A stretch of DNA of 64,000 nucleotides from Symsagittifera roscoffensis (Eukaryota; Xenacoelomorpha; Acoela; Convolutidae): the NCBI RefSeq assembly GCF_963678635.1, contig NC_087069.1, positions 40,602,831-40,666,830 of the forward strand. Reading direction: 5' to 3'. A program made the position numbers and the translations under genes. The notes beneath the pieces are model-generated. The model was not told the DNA's origin. It was given only the letters and a program-made list of their open reading frames with translations, and ran no database searches. Positions 34,415 to 45,670 of the stretch are shown here, piece by piece (within the stretch, counting starts at the first letter, position 1; the number at the start of each line of letters is the position of its first letter).

Positions 34415-35835
34415 TTAAGATTGCTAATGGGTTCCCTGCATAGTTAACAAAAATTTCTACCAAATCTGGAAGAAAATAGCGCACACTTAAGACCCCCTCT
34501 AAGTTTTTATTTGGACAAAAGTATGCGAGAAGGCGTTTTTTAAGCGTCTGGTGGCAAACATAACTGAGCTCAAACTTTTCGATATAAACCGGAAAACGTA
34601 TGGCGCCCGATAGCATTTGCATCAATGTACCTGAGCCCCTTAGAACGTAGAAATTCGACAAATGAGCCATTTCAGCCACGCAAGCTATTTTACAGCCATT
34701 TCAGATCACAAAACATTACTAACGCTTTCAAATTCTTCGCCAAAAGGTAACAAATCAATTTAAAGCAGAATAACACGTTGATACGACAGGTTTTGCCTTA
34801 CGATTTTGAACAATATCAAGATATCCCTCAGCGAATGCTCCCGCTACTAGTCATTATGACTCTACGTTTACAGTTGCAAAAATAAATATGACAAATATGA
34901 CAATTACGTTGTAGCCAATGTCAGCACAAAAATCCCTAGATATGCAATTACTGGGAGTTAACAAAGCGTGGCGGCCGAGGGCGTAAAGTCATGCGATCAA
35001 AATTTAGCCAATAGCAGAAGAGGTATTTGCATATCGCGTAATGTATGCACAAGCGGAAAATGGAAAACGAGACTTCGTTTTCAAAATCTACAGTCAAGCT
35101 GCTCAATTTCTTCTCAATCAAACAAAATTTTTATTACTTTCAACGCAAGTTGGTTCAAATTATTCAACCTCAACACCAGTCAAACCGGACGATAGCACAA
35201 CAATAGTGAACACCTCAACTCAATCAGGAAACGTGAATTTAAAATTAGTCCTATATCATCTAACTAATCCAGTATCAACCCTCGGCTCAAGCAGCTCCGA
35301 TTCAGATATTGAGGTAATTCCATTGGAGAAACAACCCTTGGTATCTTATACCAAGTCATAAACACTGACAAGAGGATATACTGAGTGATATCAACGGACA
35401 TCAAGGTGGTGCGAGGAGTGGAACAACCAGACGTAATTTCTCTTAAAACGTTGGAGGCAAACTTGGAGTAGTTTCCAATTCTGTAGATCAATCAGAGACA
35501 AAAACCCGAAGGCCAGGAAAATCATCAAAAACCTGTGACAATACTACGCGCAACAATTTGCGGACTTCGTGGTCAAAGAGAACTGTCTGGGGATGGACAG
35601 GAGTCTTGCAATACCGAAATCACTGACAACCACGATAATGAAATGACTGCACTACTATCACCATGGTCTTGACGAATTGTACGCCGTGTCTAAGGTCGTC
35701 TGCATGCCGATGATGCACAAGAGTTTGGCAGTGATGGCCAAATTATGCAAGCACTGCTAAGAAGCAGGTAAAAATCTGAAAACAGATATAGCCAAGGGTA
35801 ATATAGGAAAAACGTATATACCGACGGAACCTAAC
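34415..35835 (+). pseudogene. Element B RNase H to integrase N-terminus, unit 1, heavily frameshifted
   Basis: The stretch between the palm and the integrase core has only short frames; the longest (34968-35361) overlap in two registers (SSSDSDIEVIPLEKQPLVSY). No clear RNase H triad can be followed through the breaks. Near 35700-35830 the frame with CMPMMHKSLAVMAKLCKHC resembles the H-x-C-x2-C zinc region preceding the integrase core. Confidence 0.4.
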
Positions 35836-36275
35836 AAGTAGTTCAATTAGATTTTTGGGGGCCGGTAAACTACATAAAAAGCAGGAAAAAATACACCATT
35901 GTTTGCGTCGATGTAATTTTTCTCTGGCCGTCGGCCTCGGTTTGCTCTAGCAGTAACTCAAATAATGTTTTGAAATATCTGAAAAAGTATATAGACACTA
36001 ACGGACACCCTAGAAAGCTTCACATGGACCAAGCGTCTGGGTTCTTCTCAAAAAAAACATGAAGTTTCTATGAAGAAAAAACAATTATTGGTATGGTACA
36101 AAGAACCACCGGTTCCCTAAAAAATTGGGTAATAACATACCTAAAAAAACGAGAGGAACAACGGTTCAAACCGCATTTACTACGAGCGCTAAGCGCTTTA
36201 GTATTTGTCCATCACAGTGAGAAAAAATTAACTTCATTTGAAGCACACCATGGGCGAGAAGAGAATACGGTGTAA
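35836..36275 (+). pseudogene. Element B integrase core, unit 1
   Basis: An open frame from about 35836 reads VQLDFWGPVNYIKSRKKYTI (first catalytic Asp) and later HPRKLHMDQASGFFS (second Asp), the DDE core. The frame breaks near 36061. In the next frame (36093-36275) GMVQRTTGSLKNWVITYL aligns with the third motif, where Gln stands at the catalytic Glu. Broken and altered, hence inactive. Confidence 0.6.
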
Positions 36276-36764
36276 AGAAATGAAGCACACCGTCCCAGTT
36301 TAAAAAACCTCAATTGGAATAAAATACAAGCCCAAAAAGTGTCTGCTTTAGACAAAAAGAGCGGGTGAGCAACTGAATAATCCTTCCGGATGGAGGTTTG
36401 CGACAAGCGAAGCAACCTCACATTGTCACCACAAAATTGCCGCGGCCCACGGATACTCGACGAGTGTGAATTGGCCGAAAGAGACATCCAGCTTCACCAC
36501 CCTATGGCACCCACAGAACTCAGACACAGAACATCCAGGCCTCTCAAGGAAGCGTGTACAGTGTACCAGCAAACAGGCCAAACAGATCCCAAGAAACCAG
36601 CCAGGTTTAAAAAACTAGACCAAAAAATCAAAAAAAAAAAATAACTCCGCTTACGGTAAAAATGGAAAAAGCTATTTATTACTAAGCAGCGGTGTCGCGT
36701 TTAGATACGAGCCGGATCAGCAGAACGCGGTCGCAGGACCATCCTCGAGCGCGACATGAACAGC
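36276..36764 (+). pseudogene. Element B pol C-terminal region, unit 1
   Basis: An ATG frame at 36390-36644 (SNLTLSPQNCRGPRILDECE) in unit 1 and its 122-codon equivalent at 40795-41163 in unit 2 follow the integrase. Lys-rich end (KKLDQKIKKKN), no recognised domain. Probably the disordered C-terminal tail of pol. In unit 1 the frame is cut by a poly(A) run length change. Confidence 0.4.
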
Positions 36765-39700
36765 AACAAGTACCCAAATTTTCGCGTTGGCGGGGGACGT
36801 AAACGCAAAAAACTGAACGGAATCGGAGAGGAATTTTAAGAATTTTTATTTATGTACTGGAGACGAAGCTATGCAACCAGGATTCGACATCAAAACGGAA
36901 CGAAGTATCGGACCACATGGAACGTGTGTTTAAAAGAGAACGAAAGGTGACGCACGAGAGGGTTTTATTCTATTGACGTAAGCAACGATAGCGGGAAACG
37001 TTCGAAAATTTCCACGCGGAACAAAGCGCTCTAGCAGAACGATGCAATTGTACGAATGCGTTGTACAATTGTACAATTGTGAATAAGAGAGAATTGGATT
37101 GCCAGCGGGAGTTATCGCGTTCCACAAAAACACCATAAGAAGTATATGGGATTGCTTTATCTTATGAACGGGGGCTTAGGGCGTACAAGTCGTACACCGG
37201 AAAACCAGCGGCATCAGTGGCTCTAATATCAAATAAGAGCCAGTGCGGAAAAATCAAAACCGGAGCGAGGCAGAAAGGGACCGGGGGGTTAAACCAAAAA
37301 AAATTTTACAACTTCCAACCCTAATTTTACGTTGGAACATAAAAATATTTACACAGCAAAAAACAATACCTGTATTGCATGCAGAAAGTTAGGGCGCTTC
37401 AAGAGGACATGCCGTGGGACACGCCAGGGAACTAACCAGTGGAGAGGACGAGGACCTGTTGGAATGGTGCAGGAAAAGCAAGAACACCATCGGAGCAACC
37501 AAAGTGGGGAAAATAATAATCAGGAACAATCGGTCGGATGGGTGAACCAGGAGACTGAGTGGCAATACGATTCGTCCTCTGGATCCAGCAATTACATAGT
37601 AATGCCCATAAAACGTGGGCAGAGAATAACCGACCTCAAAATCATGACCAACGTGTGTGGTAAGTGCTGAGGGTCGACAGTGGCTCCCCGGTAACTATAT
37701 TGAGCTTGCCAGAATTAGCACGAGCCATAGGAAGAGCGAATGTACATCTAATCCAAGAAAAAGATGACTTCTTGGATTACAATAACAATCGAATTCACAA
37801 TCCCGGAAAAGCTGAAGTGAAGGTCGAACTCAAGAGTGGGTCACTCAGCAGAAGATCTTGGTTATTGCTGGAAACCACCAATCCATCCCGGGGCGCGATT
37901 TGATGGGTTGACTGGTTTTGAACAGCGGGACCGAGTGATGGCAGTCACGGGAGACAGCACAATTTCCGGGGAGGAGCACGAGTTAGACGATTGTTATTCA
38001 AAATTCTGTAAGTTGTTCCCAATTTTTTTTTTCTAGAATAGGGCATATACAAAGCGCCAAGGTACGGGCAGAATTTTTTGACATAAAAAAAACGGTGCAA
38101 CAAAAAAGAGAAATTGCCAATTAGTCTACAGGATAAAGTAGATAGGGAAATTTCGCGACTAATCCAGGAGAAACATATCATAAAACTAGAAGAGTGCTCG
38201 GATAAACATTTCGTGTCCCCAATCGTAATCACTGTGAAAAGAAGATGGGAATATAATTTTAAATTTGAATCAAAAAAATTAGATAAGCTGGTACACAAGA
38301 ACAAGCACCAAATGCCTAACATAGACAAAATAACGGACGGGATAATTCAAATAATTGCAGAAAGAAAAGACGTGAAAGTCTTTTTTTCAACTCTCGATTC
38401 TACATACGTGTATGGGCAAGTAGCCCTCGAATCGAAAACAAGCCAACAATGTATCTTTTATTAGTTGGGGAGAACTATACCGTTACTTATCGCTTTAAGA
38501 ACGGCTTTTACGGATTACCAACGATAACCGCGGAAGTTCAAAAAGTCATGGATACGCTTACAGTGGAGTTTCTACAGGAACACGCTATTATAAGTGAAAA
38601 ACTTGTAGTTTCAAAAGATAACTTATTGGAACATATTGCGTTAGTGGAGAAAATACTTAAGAAATTCGATATCGGAAACGCGTCGTTAGGACTCTTGAAT
38701 TCGCAAATCAAGTTGCCAATGGCTGGGCAATCATATCAGCAAAACAGGAATCACGCCATTGATCCAAAAAACAAAAGCAATTGATGATTTGAAAGCACCG
38801 CGGACTAAAAATTAGTTAAGATTGCTAATGGGTTCCCTGCATAGTTAACAAAAATTTCTACCAAATCTGGAAGAAAATAGCGCACACTTAAGACCCCCTC
38901 TAAGTTTTTATTTGGACAAAAGTATGCGAGAAGGCGTTTGATTTTTTAAGCGTCTGGTGGCAAACATAACTGAGCTCAAACTTTTCGATATAAACCGGAA
39001 AACGTATGGCGCCCGATAGCATTTGCATCAAGGTACCTGAGCCCCTTAGAACGTAAAAATTCGACAAATGAGCTATTTCAGCCACGCAAGCTATTTTACA
39101 GCCATTTCAGATCACAAAACATTACTAACGCTTTCAAATTCTTCGCCAAAAGGTAATAAATCATTTTAAAGCAGAATAACACGTTGATACGACAGGTTTT
39201 GCCTTACGATTTTGAACAACATCAAGATATCCCTCAGCGAATGCTCCCGCTACTAGTCATTATGACTCTACGTTTACAGTTGCAAAAATAAATATGACAA
39301 ATATGACAATTACGTTGTAGCCAATGTCAGCACAAAAATCCCTAGATATGCAATTACTGGGAGTTAACAAAGCGTGGCGGCCGAGGGCGTAAAGTCATGC
39401 GATCAAAATTTAGCCAATAGCAGAAGAGGTATTTGCATATCGCGTAATGTATGCACAAGCGGAAAATGGAAAACGAGACTTCGTTTTCAAAATCTACAGT
39501 CAAGCTGCTCAATTTCTTCTCAATCAAACAAAATTTTTATTACTTTCAACGCAAGTTGGTTCAAATTATTCAACCTCAACACCAGCCAAACCGGACGATA
39601 GCACAACAATAGTGAACACCTCAACTCAATCAGGAAACGTGAATTTAAAATTAGTCCTATATCATCTAACTAATCCAGTATCAACCCTCGGCTCAAGCAG

Positions 39701-41168
39701 CTCCGATTCAGATATTGAGGTAATTCCATTGGAGAAACAACCCTTGGTATCTTATACCAAGTCATAAACACTGACAAGAGGATATACTGAGTGATATCAA
39801 CGGACATCAAGGTGGTGCGAGGAGTGGAACAACCAGACGTAATTTCTCTTAAAACGTTGGAGGCAAACTTGGAGTAGTTTCCAATTCTGTAGATCAATCA
39901 GAGACAAAAACTCGAAGGCCAGGAAAATCATCAAAAACCTGTGACAATACTACGCGCAACAATTTGCGGACTTCGTGGTCAAAGAGAACTGTCTGGGGAT
40001 GGACAGGAGTCTTGCAATACCGAAATCACTGACAACCACGATAATGAAATGACTGCACTACTATCACCATGGCCTTGACGAAGTGTACGCCGCGTCTAAG
40101 GTCGTCTGCATGCCGATGATGCACAAGAGTTTGGCAGTGATGGCCAAATTATGCAAGCACTGCTAAGAAGCAGGTAAAAATCTGAAAACAGATATAGCCA
40201 AGGGTAATATAGGAAAAACGTATATACCGACGGAACCTAACAAGTAGTTCAATTAGATTTTTGGGGGCCGGTAAACTACATAAAAAGCAGGAAAAAATAC
40301 ACCATTGTTTGCGTCGATGTAATTTTTCTCTGGCCGTCGGCCTCGGTTTGCTCTAGCAGTAACTCAAATAATGTTTTGAAATATCTGAAAAAGTATATAG
40401 ACACTAACGGACACCCTAGAAAGCTTCACATGGACCAAGCGTCTGGGTTCTTCTCAAAAAAACATGAAATTTCTATGAAGAAAAAACAATTATTGGTATG
40501 GTACAAAGAACCACCGGTTCCCTAAAAAATTTGGTAATAACATACCTAAAAAAACGAGAGGAACAACGGTTCAAACCGCATTTACTACGAGCGCTAAGCG
40601 CTTTAGTATTTGTCCATCACAGTGAGAAAAAATTAACTTCATTTGAAGCACACCATGGGCGAGAAGAGAATACGGTGTAAAGAAATGAAGCACACCGTCC
40701 CAGTTTAAAAATTCTCAATTGGAATAAAATACTAGCCCAAAAAGTGTCTGCTTTAGACAAAAAGAGCGGGTGAGCAACTGAATAATCCTTCCGGATGGAG
40801 GTTTGCGACAAGCGAAGCAACCTCACATTGTCACCACAAAATTGCCGCGGCCCACGGATACTCGACGAGTGTGAATTGGCCGAAAGAGACATCCAGCTTC
40901 ACCACCCTATGGCACCCACAGAACTCAGACACAGAACATCCAGGCCTCTCAAGGAAGCGTGTACAGTGTACCAGCAAACAGGCCAAACAGATCCCAAGAA
41001 ACCAGCCAGGTTTAAAAAACTAGACCAAAAAATCAAAAAAAAAAATAACTCCGCTTACGGTAAAAATGGAAAAAGCTATTTATTACTAAGCAGCGGTGTC
41101 GCGTTTAGATACGAGCCGGATCAGCAGAACGCGGTCGCAGGACCATCCTCGAGCGCGACATGAACAGC
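36765..41168 (+). repeat. Element B interior, tandem unit 2
   Basis: Nearly identical to unit 1 and slightly longer because the RT deletion is absent. Carries the same broken nucleocapsid (37332-37670), protease (37664-37903), RT (38114-38784), integrase core (about 40240-40680) and tail (40795-41163). The altered knuckle (GRF), the missing YxDD (IISEKLVV) and the Q at the third integrase position are all shared with unit 1. Confidence 0.9.
38114..38464 (+). pseudogene. Element B reverse transcriptase fingers/palm, unit 2
   Basis: A 116-codon open frame containing LQDKVDREISRLIQEKHIIK, then SPIVITVKRR and FFSTLDSTYVYGQVALES with the first catalytic Asp. This is the region partly deleted in unit 1. 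It stops at 38462-38464 and the rest of the palm continues in another frame (38449-38784), so two registers overlap. Confidence 0.65.
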
Positions 41169-41628
41169 CAAGAATAGTGTTGCGGACATTGTTCTTGATA
41201 GTTGAGACATATTTGATGATACATGATACAACTGCCAATGGTTAGCTCAGCATGGGCACAAAATTGAGTTGTAAAACTATTTTTGCACAAGGTAAAGGAT
41301 TATCATACGAATTACGTCATCGTAATTACAGAAAATGTGACAATTAGGTAAAAACCTAAACGATATTACCATCTTTAGATTGGTACTTTTTTCTACTCGT
41401 CATATAGTTCGGTGTAAAAATTTTGAGTGGTTTAATTATTCGGAAATTTTTTTGCAGAAACAATTGAATTAACCTATGAGCTTTTCAAAAACAGTTTCTA
41501 CACCAGCAAGTTTTTTGTTTGAATTAGTAGATTATTTTAACCAACCTGACTTATAGCTTGTTTTCACGCATACTAGAAACTACAACAAGGAGTGTTAGTT
41601 GAAGTTCAAATATGTCTCAACTAGAACA
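41169..41628. other. Unique insert between unit 2 and the third fragment
   Basis: AT-rich sequence unlike element B (from caagaatagtgttgcggac to aactagaaca) interrupting the element. No coding signal. It may be a piece of host or other mobile DNA captured during the rearrangement. Confidence 0.45.
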
Positions 41629-41978
41629 AGTTATGCAAGCACTGCTAAGAAGCAGCTAAAAATCTGAAAACAGATATAACCAAGGGTAATATAGGAAAAA
41701 CGTATAAACCGACGGAACCTAACAAGTAGTTCAATTAGATTTTTGGGGGCTAGTAAACTACATAAAAAAAAAACAGGAAAAAAACACCATTGTTGGCGTC
41801 GATGTAATTTTTCTCTGGCCGTCGGCCTCGGTTTGCTCTAGCAGTAACTCAAATAATGTTTTGAAATACTTGAAAATGTATATAGACACTAACGGACACC
41901 CTAGAAAGCTTCACATGGACAAAGCGTCCGGGTTCTTCACAAAAAAACTTGAAATTTCTTTAAAGAAAAAACAATAAT
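41629..41978 (+). repeat. Element B third partial copy (integrase region)
   Basis: Starts agttatgcaagcactgctaa and follows 40150-40490 closely, including the start of the integrase core. It is more diverged than units 1 and 2 are from each other, so it is the older or the original copy. It ends at aaaaaacaataat and then joins the native 3' end of the element. Confidence 0.8.
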
Positions 41979-42172
41979 TTGTTAAAGTTGCCAAATAAAC
42001 CGGAAACGGCGACGGAAGGGGACCCACAAGGGAACGAAGACATGGATGGGCGAACGGACCCCGGGAGCGGTCGCCAACAACGAGACGGAAACGCCACTAC
42101 GTAGATTGGGGGGAGTGATGATTCGACGGATCCAAGAAAACGAGGATGCCGAATAAAAAGAAGGAAAGGGGC
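41979..42172 (+). pseudogene. Element B native pol 3' end with basic tail
   Basis: G/C-rich coding-like sequence with short frames reading EGDPQGNEDMDGRTDPGSG and, after a stop, RKRGCRIKRRKGADKHRKRK. The Lys/Arg cluster resembles a nuclear-localisation-like end. It closes with aaaaagaaggaaaggggc, a purine run at 42155-42172 that could be the polypurine tract before the 3' LTR. Confidence 0.45.
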
Positions 42173-42510
42173 TGATAAGCATAGAAAAAGAAAACTCAAA
42201 AGCAAAACTGACAAAAACAAATTGAAACTGTCGAAATACATATGTACATCAACCTCCAGTTGCAACATTTAAGTTCTTCCAACTTTAAACTTGTGTTTAA
42301 GTTTTGTAAGTGACCCTATGACTTAGGGGTTCAGTTTTTGATTATGTCAAAATTTGGTACAGTCCTAGTCTCTTTCTAATCACTGTTCATTCATCGTGTG
42401 GACACGCCTGAAATAACAAGTACAGTTTTCCTAACACTTGAACATTATACAGATGATCTATCCTGTCATAATTTACATTCTAAACAAGTCTATTCATTTT
42501 CCTCCTTTAT
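42173..42510 (+). repeat. Element B 3' LTR (right part matched)
   Basis: Starts TGATAAGCATAG directly after a purine tract; the last 135 bases (42375-42510) match the 5' LTR end at 32155-32292. The exact right end is uncertain because the CA end of the 5' copy is not preserved. Confidence 0.55.
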
Positions 42511-43405
42511 GGGTGATATTTGAAATTATGCTCAGGTCTGGCGTCAGGTCAGGTTTAATCATGTCTGATGCAGGTATAAATATGTCACAGTCGGGTCTAA
42601 GCACGTAACGTACAGGTATGACCATGACTGTACAAAAGTTGGTCTAATCATTTCTAAATAGGCCTTTATAATATGCGATATGACCTGCTAGAGCACTATA
42701 CCATGTAAAAAAAAAGAGATCAGATCTGAATTTGTACAAAAAGTTCGGTACGAGGACCGAAAATTGTTCGGACTTATTTAATGAAACAAAAGGCCTGCAA
42801 AATATCCCAGTAGACATCCGTTAACCGAAAGTTCGTCTTGTAAGATTCATTACGAAATATTTATGCAAGCAATGTATTCTTACTTATAATGACTTTTACA
42901 ATGTCAATGCTCGAAAGTTTATGACGATCATTTTTTGTCAATTTAGAATGAATAATGGCGTATTAATAATGAAGGTGAGAAAACGATGTAAGAACTGCTA
43001 ATTAAACAATTTCCGTTGATGAGAGTCATCTAACTATCTTCTTTTTATGTTTCTCAAGATTACTCCATGATTTTTATAATGTCTTTGAAGTACAAAACGA
43101 AACTTAGAAGCTAAATTTTATTTTTCGAAAACACAAAAATTTCAGGTGCGTATTAAGAAGGCACAAAGAACAAAGTCACCTTAGATAGCCAGTTTCTTAT
43201 TCAAATTGTTTGGTTATGATCAATAAGTAAATAGTGATAAGAAACTAAAAATGGAAAATCTTAAACTCATCAAAAAAAATTACTCGTCTCATAGTTTTAT
43301 GTTTTTATGAACGACAAGCATTTTTGCTCAAACTGGGTATACATCCGATCTTTTTGTTTTCGACAGCTATACAGCTTATAGCTCTATAAAATTAGTTTGT
43401 TGCAG
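42511..43405. other. Intron end before the lectin exon
   Basis: At 42530-42640 a degenerate tandem-like series of caggtctg/caggtttaatcatgtctg units is visible. The rest is AT-rich. Ends in the acceptor tttgttgcag at 43396-43405. Confidence 0.45.
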
Positions 43406-44151
43406 GGTTGCTAAACAAGCGTCGCAATTGCGTTTTAATTTCTGGAGGATTCGAAGGTTCTAAACATTCCAAAATACGTGATGATTCTTTGAGTGGAGGT
43501 TTATACAAAATCTCAAATCAAGGATTTCAGTGTTTTGACAATGGTCATCCAGCATCTAAGAACATCTGCGAAATCCAAATGAAAAATCAGGCCAATTTTT
43601 GTTCTGAGCAGACGCGGGATTGGGAAACAATCGACCCTTGCAATGGAGAAAATGGGTCGAGATTTATCAAGGCAAAGTTGAAAACACAAAACTGTTCGGC
43701 TGGTGCAAAGTGCGAAGGCTATCTTGAGAAAACTTTGAACCACAGTGCTTTAATTTTGTACGATGTTAAAACTAATAATCGCACGGTCGCTGAAAGTGCA
43801 TGCAAAGAATTAAATTCCGAGCTTTACACTGGTTATGAACTGGTCGGAATCGGCAACTGGAATGAATCGCTTTTTCCAACAGAAGTCTTCACAGCATTCT
43901 GGACAGGTTTCTTATTCGACTGGGACAGTAAAAACGCGTCAGTTCCTGGTAAGAACATTTGGTTTCCGATCGGATGCGAAGCCACAATTTGGAGTGCCTC
44001 AGAACCAAATGGCAAAAACGGGGAGGAAGAGTTAATCTTCATAAACAGGAAGGGTCAATTATTTGATGCTCTGGCTAATGGCGATTTGAGTGCAATAGTA
44101 GTATGCGATAAATGGGAACTGGATGTCAATAGATCAACACCATGCAATTAA
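43406..44151 (+). CDS. Secreted PAN/C-type lectin-like protein, last exon
   Basis: Acceptor tttgttgcag, then 746 bases open to a TAA at 44149-44151. The exon starts in the phase needed by the exon-1 donors at 18580 and 21884. It finishes the PAN domain (RRNCVLISGG) and, after a Cys-rich linker, carries a C-type lectin-like domain at about exon residues 112-235: AESACKELNSELYTGYELVG, FWTGFLFDW, ASEPNGKN with the EPN sugar-binding triad, and the final VVCDKW. The usual WND before the last Cys is absent and only three of the four canonical cysteines are obvious, so calcium-dependent sugar binding is uncertain. Six N-glycosylation sequons (NCS, NHS, NRT, NES, NAS, NRS) fit a secreted protein. With exon 1 from ATG 18361 the protein is about 321 residues with no membrane anchor. 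Role: extracellular recognition or adhesion, inferred from domains. Confidence 0.75.
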
Positions 44152-44578
44152 TTTCGATTATTGGGGGGTTGTGTTATAAATAAGAGTACATTAAAGTAGA
44201 TTTCCTATTGAAGCTAAAAATGGAGCTAAATGCGGTAATTTTCACCAAATAACATCAAAACGATCTTTTACCAAATTGATTATGAGGGGGGGAGGGGCAA
44301 GAAAGTTCACTTGGTTTCAATTTTTTTGATCGTCTTTAATCTATTTGGGGGATAGTTACTTTGTTTCAAAAAACCATTTGGTTTCTTATTGCCCTAAATT
44401 TTTCCCAACTCAGAAAAAGCGAAGCAAGTAAAATGGTAAAGATAAACACTGACGCAGGTTCGTTAACTCAATTCATTTCAAAGAGTGTTTATTGAATGTG
44501 TGATAATATGAAATGATTTTCATCTAAATTATTATCATTTAAATTTCGACTTGATGCAATTTGATGTGTACATAATAT
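44152..44578. other. 3' untranslated region and intergenic DNA
   Basis: ATTAAA at about 44188-44193 could serve as poly(A) signal for the lectin gene. G-rich runs (gaggggggg) follow at 44283. No gene seen. Confidence 0.4.
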
Positions 44579-45157
44579 CAGGCGCGGATCTAGGATTTTC
44601 TCGAGGGGTCGGATTTTCAAAAAAAATAGAAAATTTTGTCGTCCTTTTTTCAGATCGACCAAATTGATTTTCTGAGCTCTCCCAAATCACTAAAAAGACC
44701 CCATTTTGACCAAACTTTCTACACCGCAGGCAAATTTTTTAAAAACAGGCCAATAAAGGCGTTTTTAGGCACTTTTTGGAAAATATTGACAAAAATTGCG
44801 TTTTTTATCAGCGCGCGCTCATCCATCATAATTAGTATATATTTATGCGCCTTTAGAAAAACTTTAGGGTCATTCAGCCAAAAATGAATATCCCAAAACA
44901 GAACAAAGGGGGACCCTTTGGGTCGGCAGGGGGTCGAAACCCTGAGGAGGGATTTATTTTTTCACCATTGCTTTCAAAATAATACGTTTCATGCTGGCTG
45001 GCTTCCTTGGGCTGATTTTCGTGTAATTCAAAATTGCCACTCAAAATATTCAGCCAGAAATGGATATCCCAGAATAGTACAAAGGGGGGATCCTTTGGGT
45101 CGGCAGAGGGTCGAATCCCTGAGGGGGCGTCCCCCCTACTTCTCAAATCCGCTACTG
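44579..45157 (+). mobile_element. hAT-type MITE with 8-bp target duplication
   Basis: Starts CAGGCGCGGATCTAGGA and ends CCGCTACTG; the reverse complement of the end reads CAGTAGCGGATTTGAGA, an imperfect terminal inverted repeat. It is flanked by CATAATAT on both sides (44571-44578 and 45158-45165), an exact 8-bp direct repeat as made by hAT transposases. It is 579 bases long with no transposase ORF. Inside, a block of about 75 bases (aaagggggaccctttgggtc...) occurs twice, near 44875-44945 and 45050-45125. Confidence 0.85.
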
Positions 45158-45404
45158 CATAATATATTAAATGCAGTAGAACGAACTTAAATAATTTGTC
45201 AAGCTATCACATTATTTAACGGAGAGCGATAATATTTTTTAAGTTTTATCAAAACGCTGGTTCGACACGATCATTTTCAAATCCGCTTCTGAAATTGTCG
45301 AAACAGCGAGATGTTTTTCCCTATTTTGAAAAAAAAGAAGTTTTTTTTTCCAAATTAGAGAGAACCATTTGAATTGCTAACTGAAACGAGGTGGAAACCG
45401 CACC

Positions 45405-45508
45405 ATTTTTTTCAACATGGCTTTCAATATAATACGTTTTATGCTGACTGGCTTCCTTGGGCTGAGTTTCTTGTAATCCAAAATTACTACTCAAAATATT
45501 CTGTTTCT
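45405..45508 (+). repeat. Relic copy of the hAT MITE interior
   Basis: The stretch containing ctggcttccttgggctgag and actcaaaatattct matches 44965-45055 inside the MITE. It lacks the ends, so it is a fragment of another family member. Confidence 0.65.
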
Positions 45509-45670
45509 AGTCGAAAATAAAAAAAATTGATTGTTTATCAAATCTACAGATTCTAAACGTTCTAAATATCTACGTGACTCATCGTTTTGATTGAACTTGA
45601 TGTTTTTTATGTTTCATTATGACATTAGCAAATTTGATCTTATTGCATGAAACTTGAAGATGATTGCAAT

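Larger units (their letters stand above)
32459..36764 (+). repeat. Element B interior, tandem unit 1
   Basis: From aacaagtacccaaattttcg to gcgacatgaacagc, with unit 2 following at once. The offset is about 4306 bases. Compared with unit 2 it lacks roughly 100 bases of RT at about 33882, and differs elsewhere by scattered single bases. Confidence 0.9.
32155..42510 (+). mobile_element. Ty3/gypsy-like retroelement B with tandemly duplicated interior
   Basis: Bounded by matching LTR ends (32155-32292 and 42375-42510). The interior carries gag with a zinc knuckle, protease, reverse transcriptase and integrase on the plus strand. Instead of one interior there are two tandem copies (32459-36764 and 36765-41168) and a third integrase fragment (41629-41978). 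All copies share the same frameshifts and stops, so duplication followed the death of the element. It is more GC-rich than its surroundings. Lies in the presumed intron of the PAN/lectin gene in sense orientation. Confidence 0.8.

Noticed and set aside
43513-44042. Minus-strand and alternative frames across the lectin exon
   Set aside because: They overlap a 248-codon frame with clear lectin motifs and correct splice phase; shadows.
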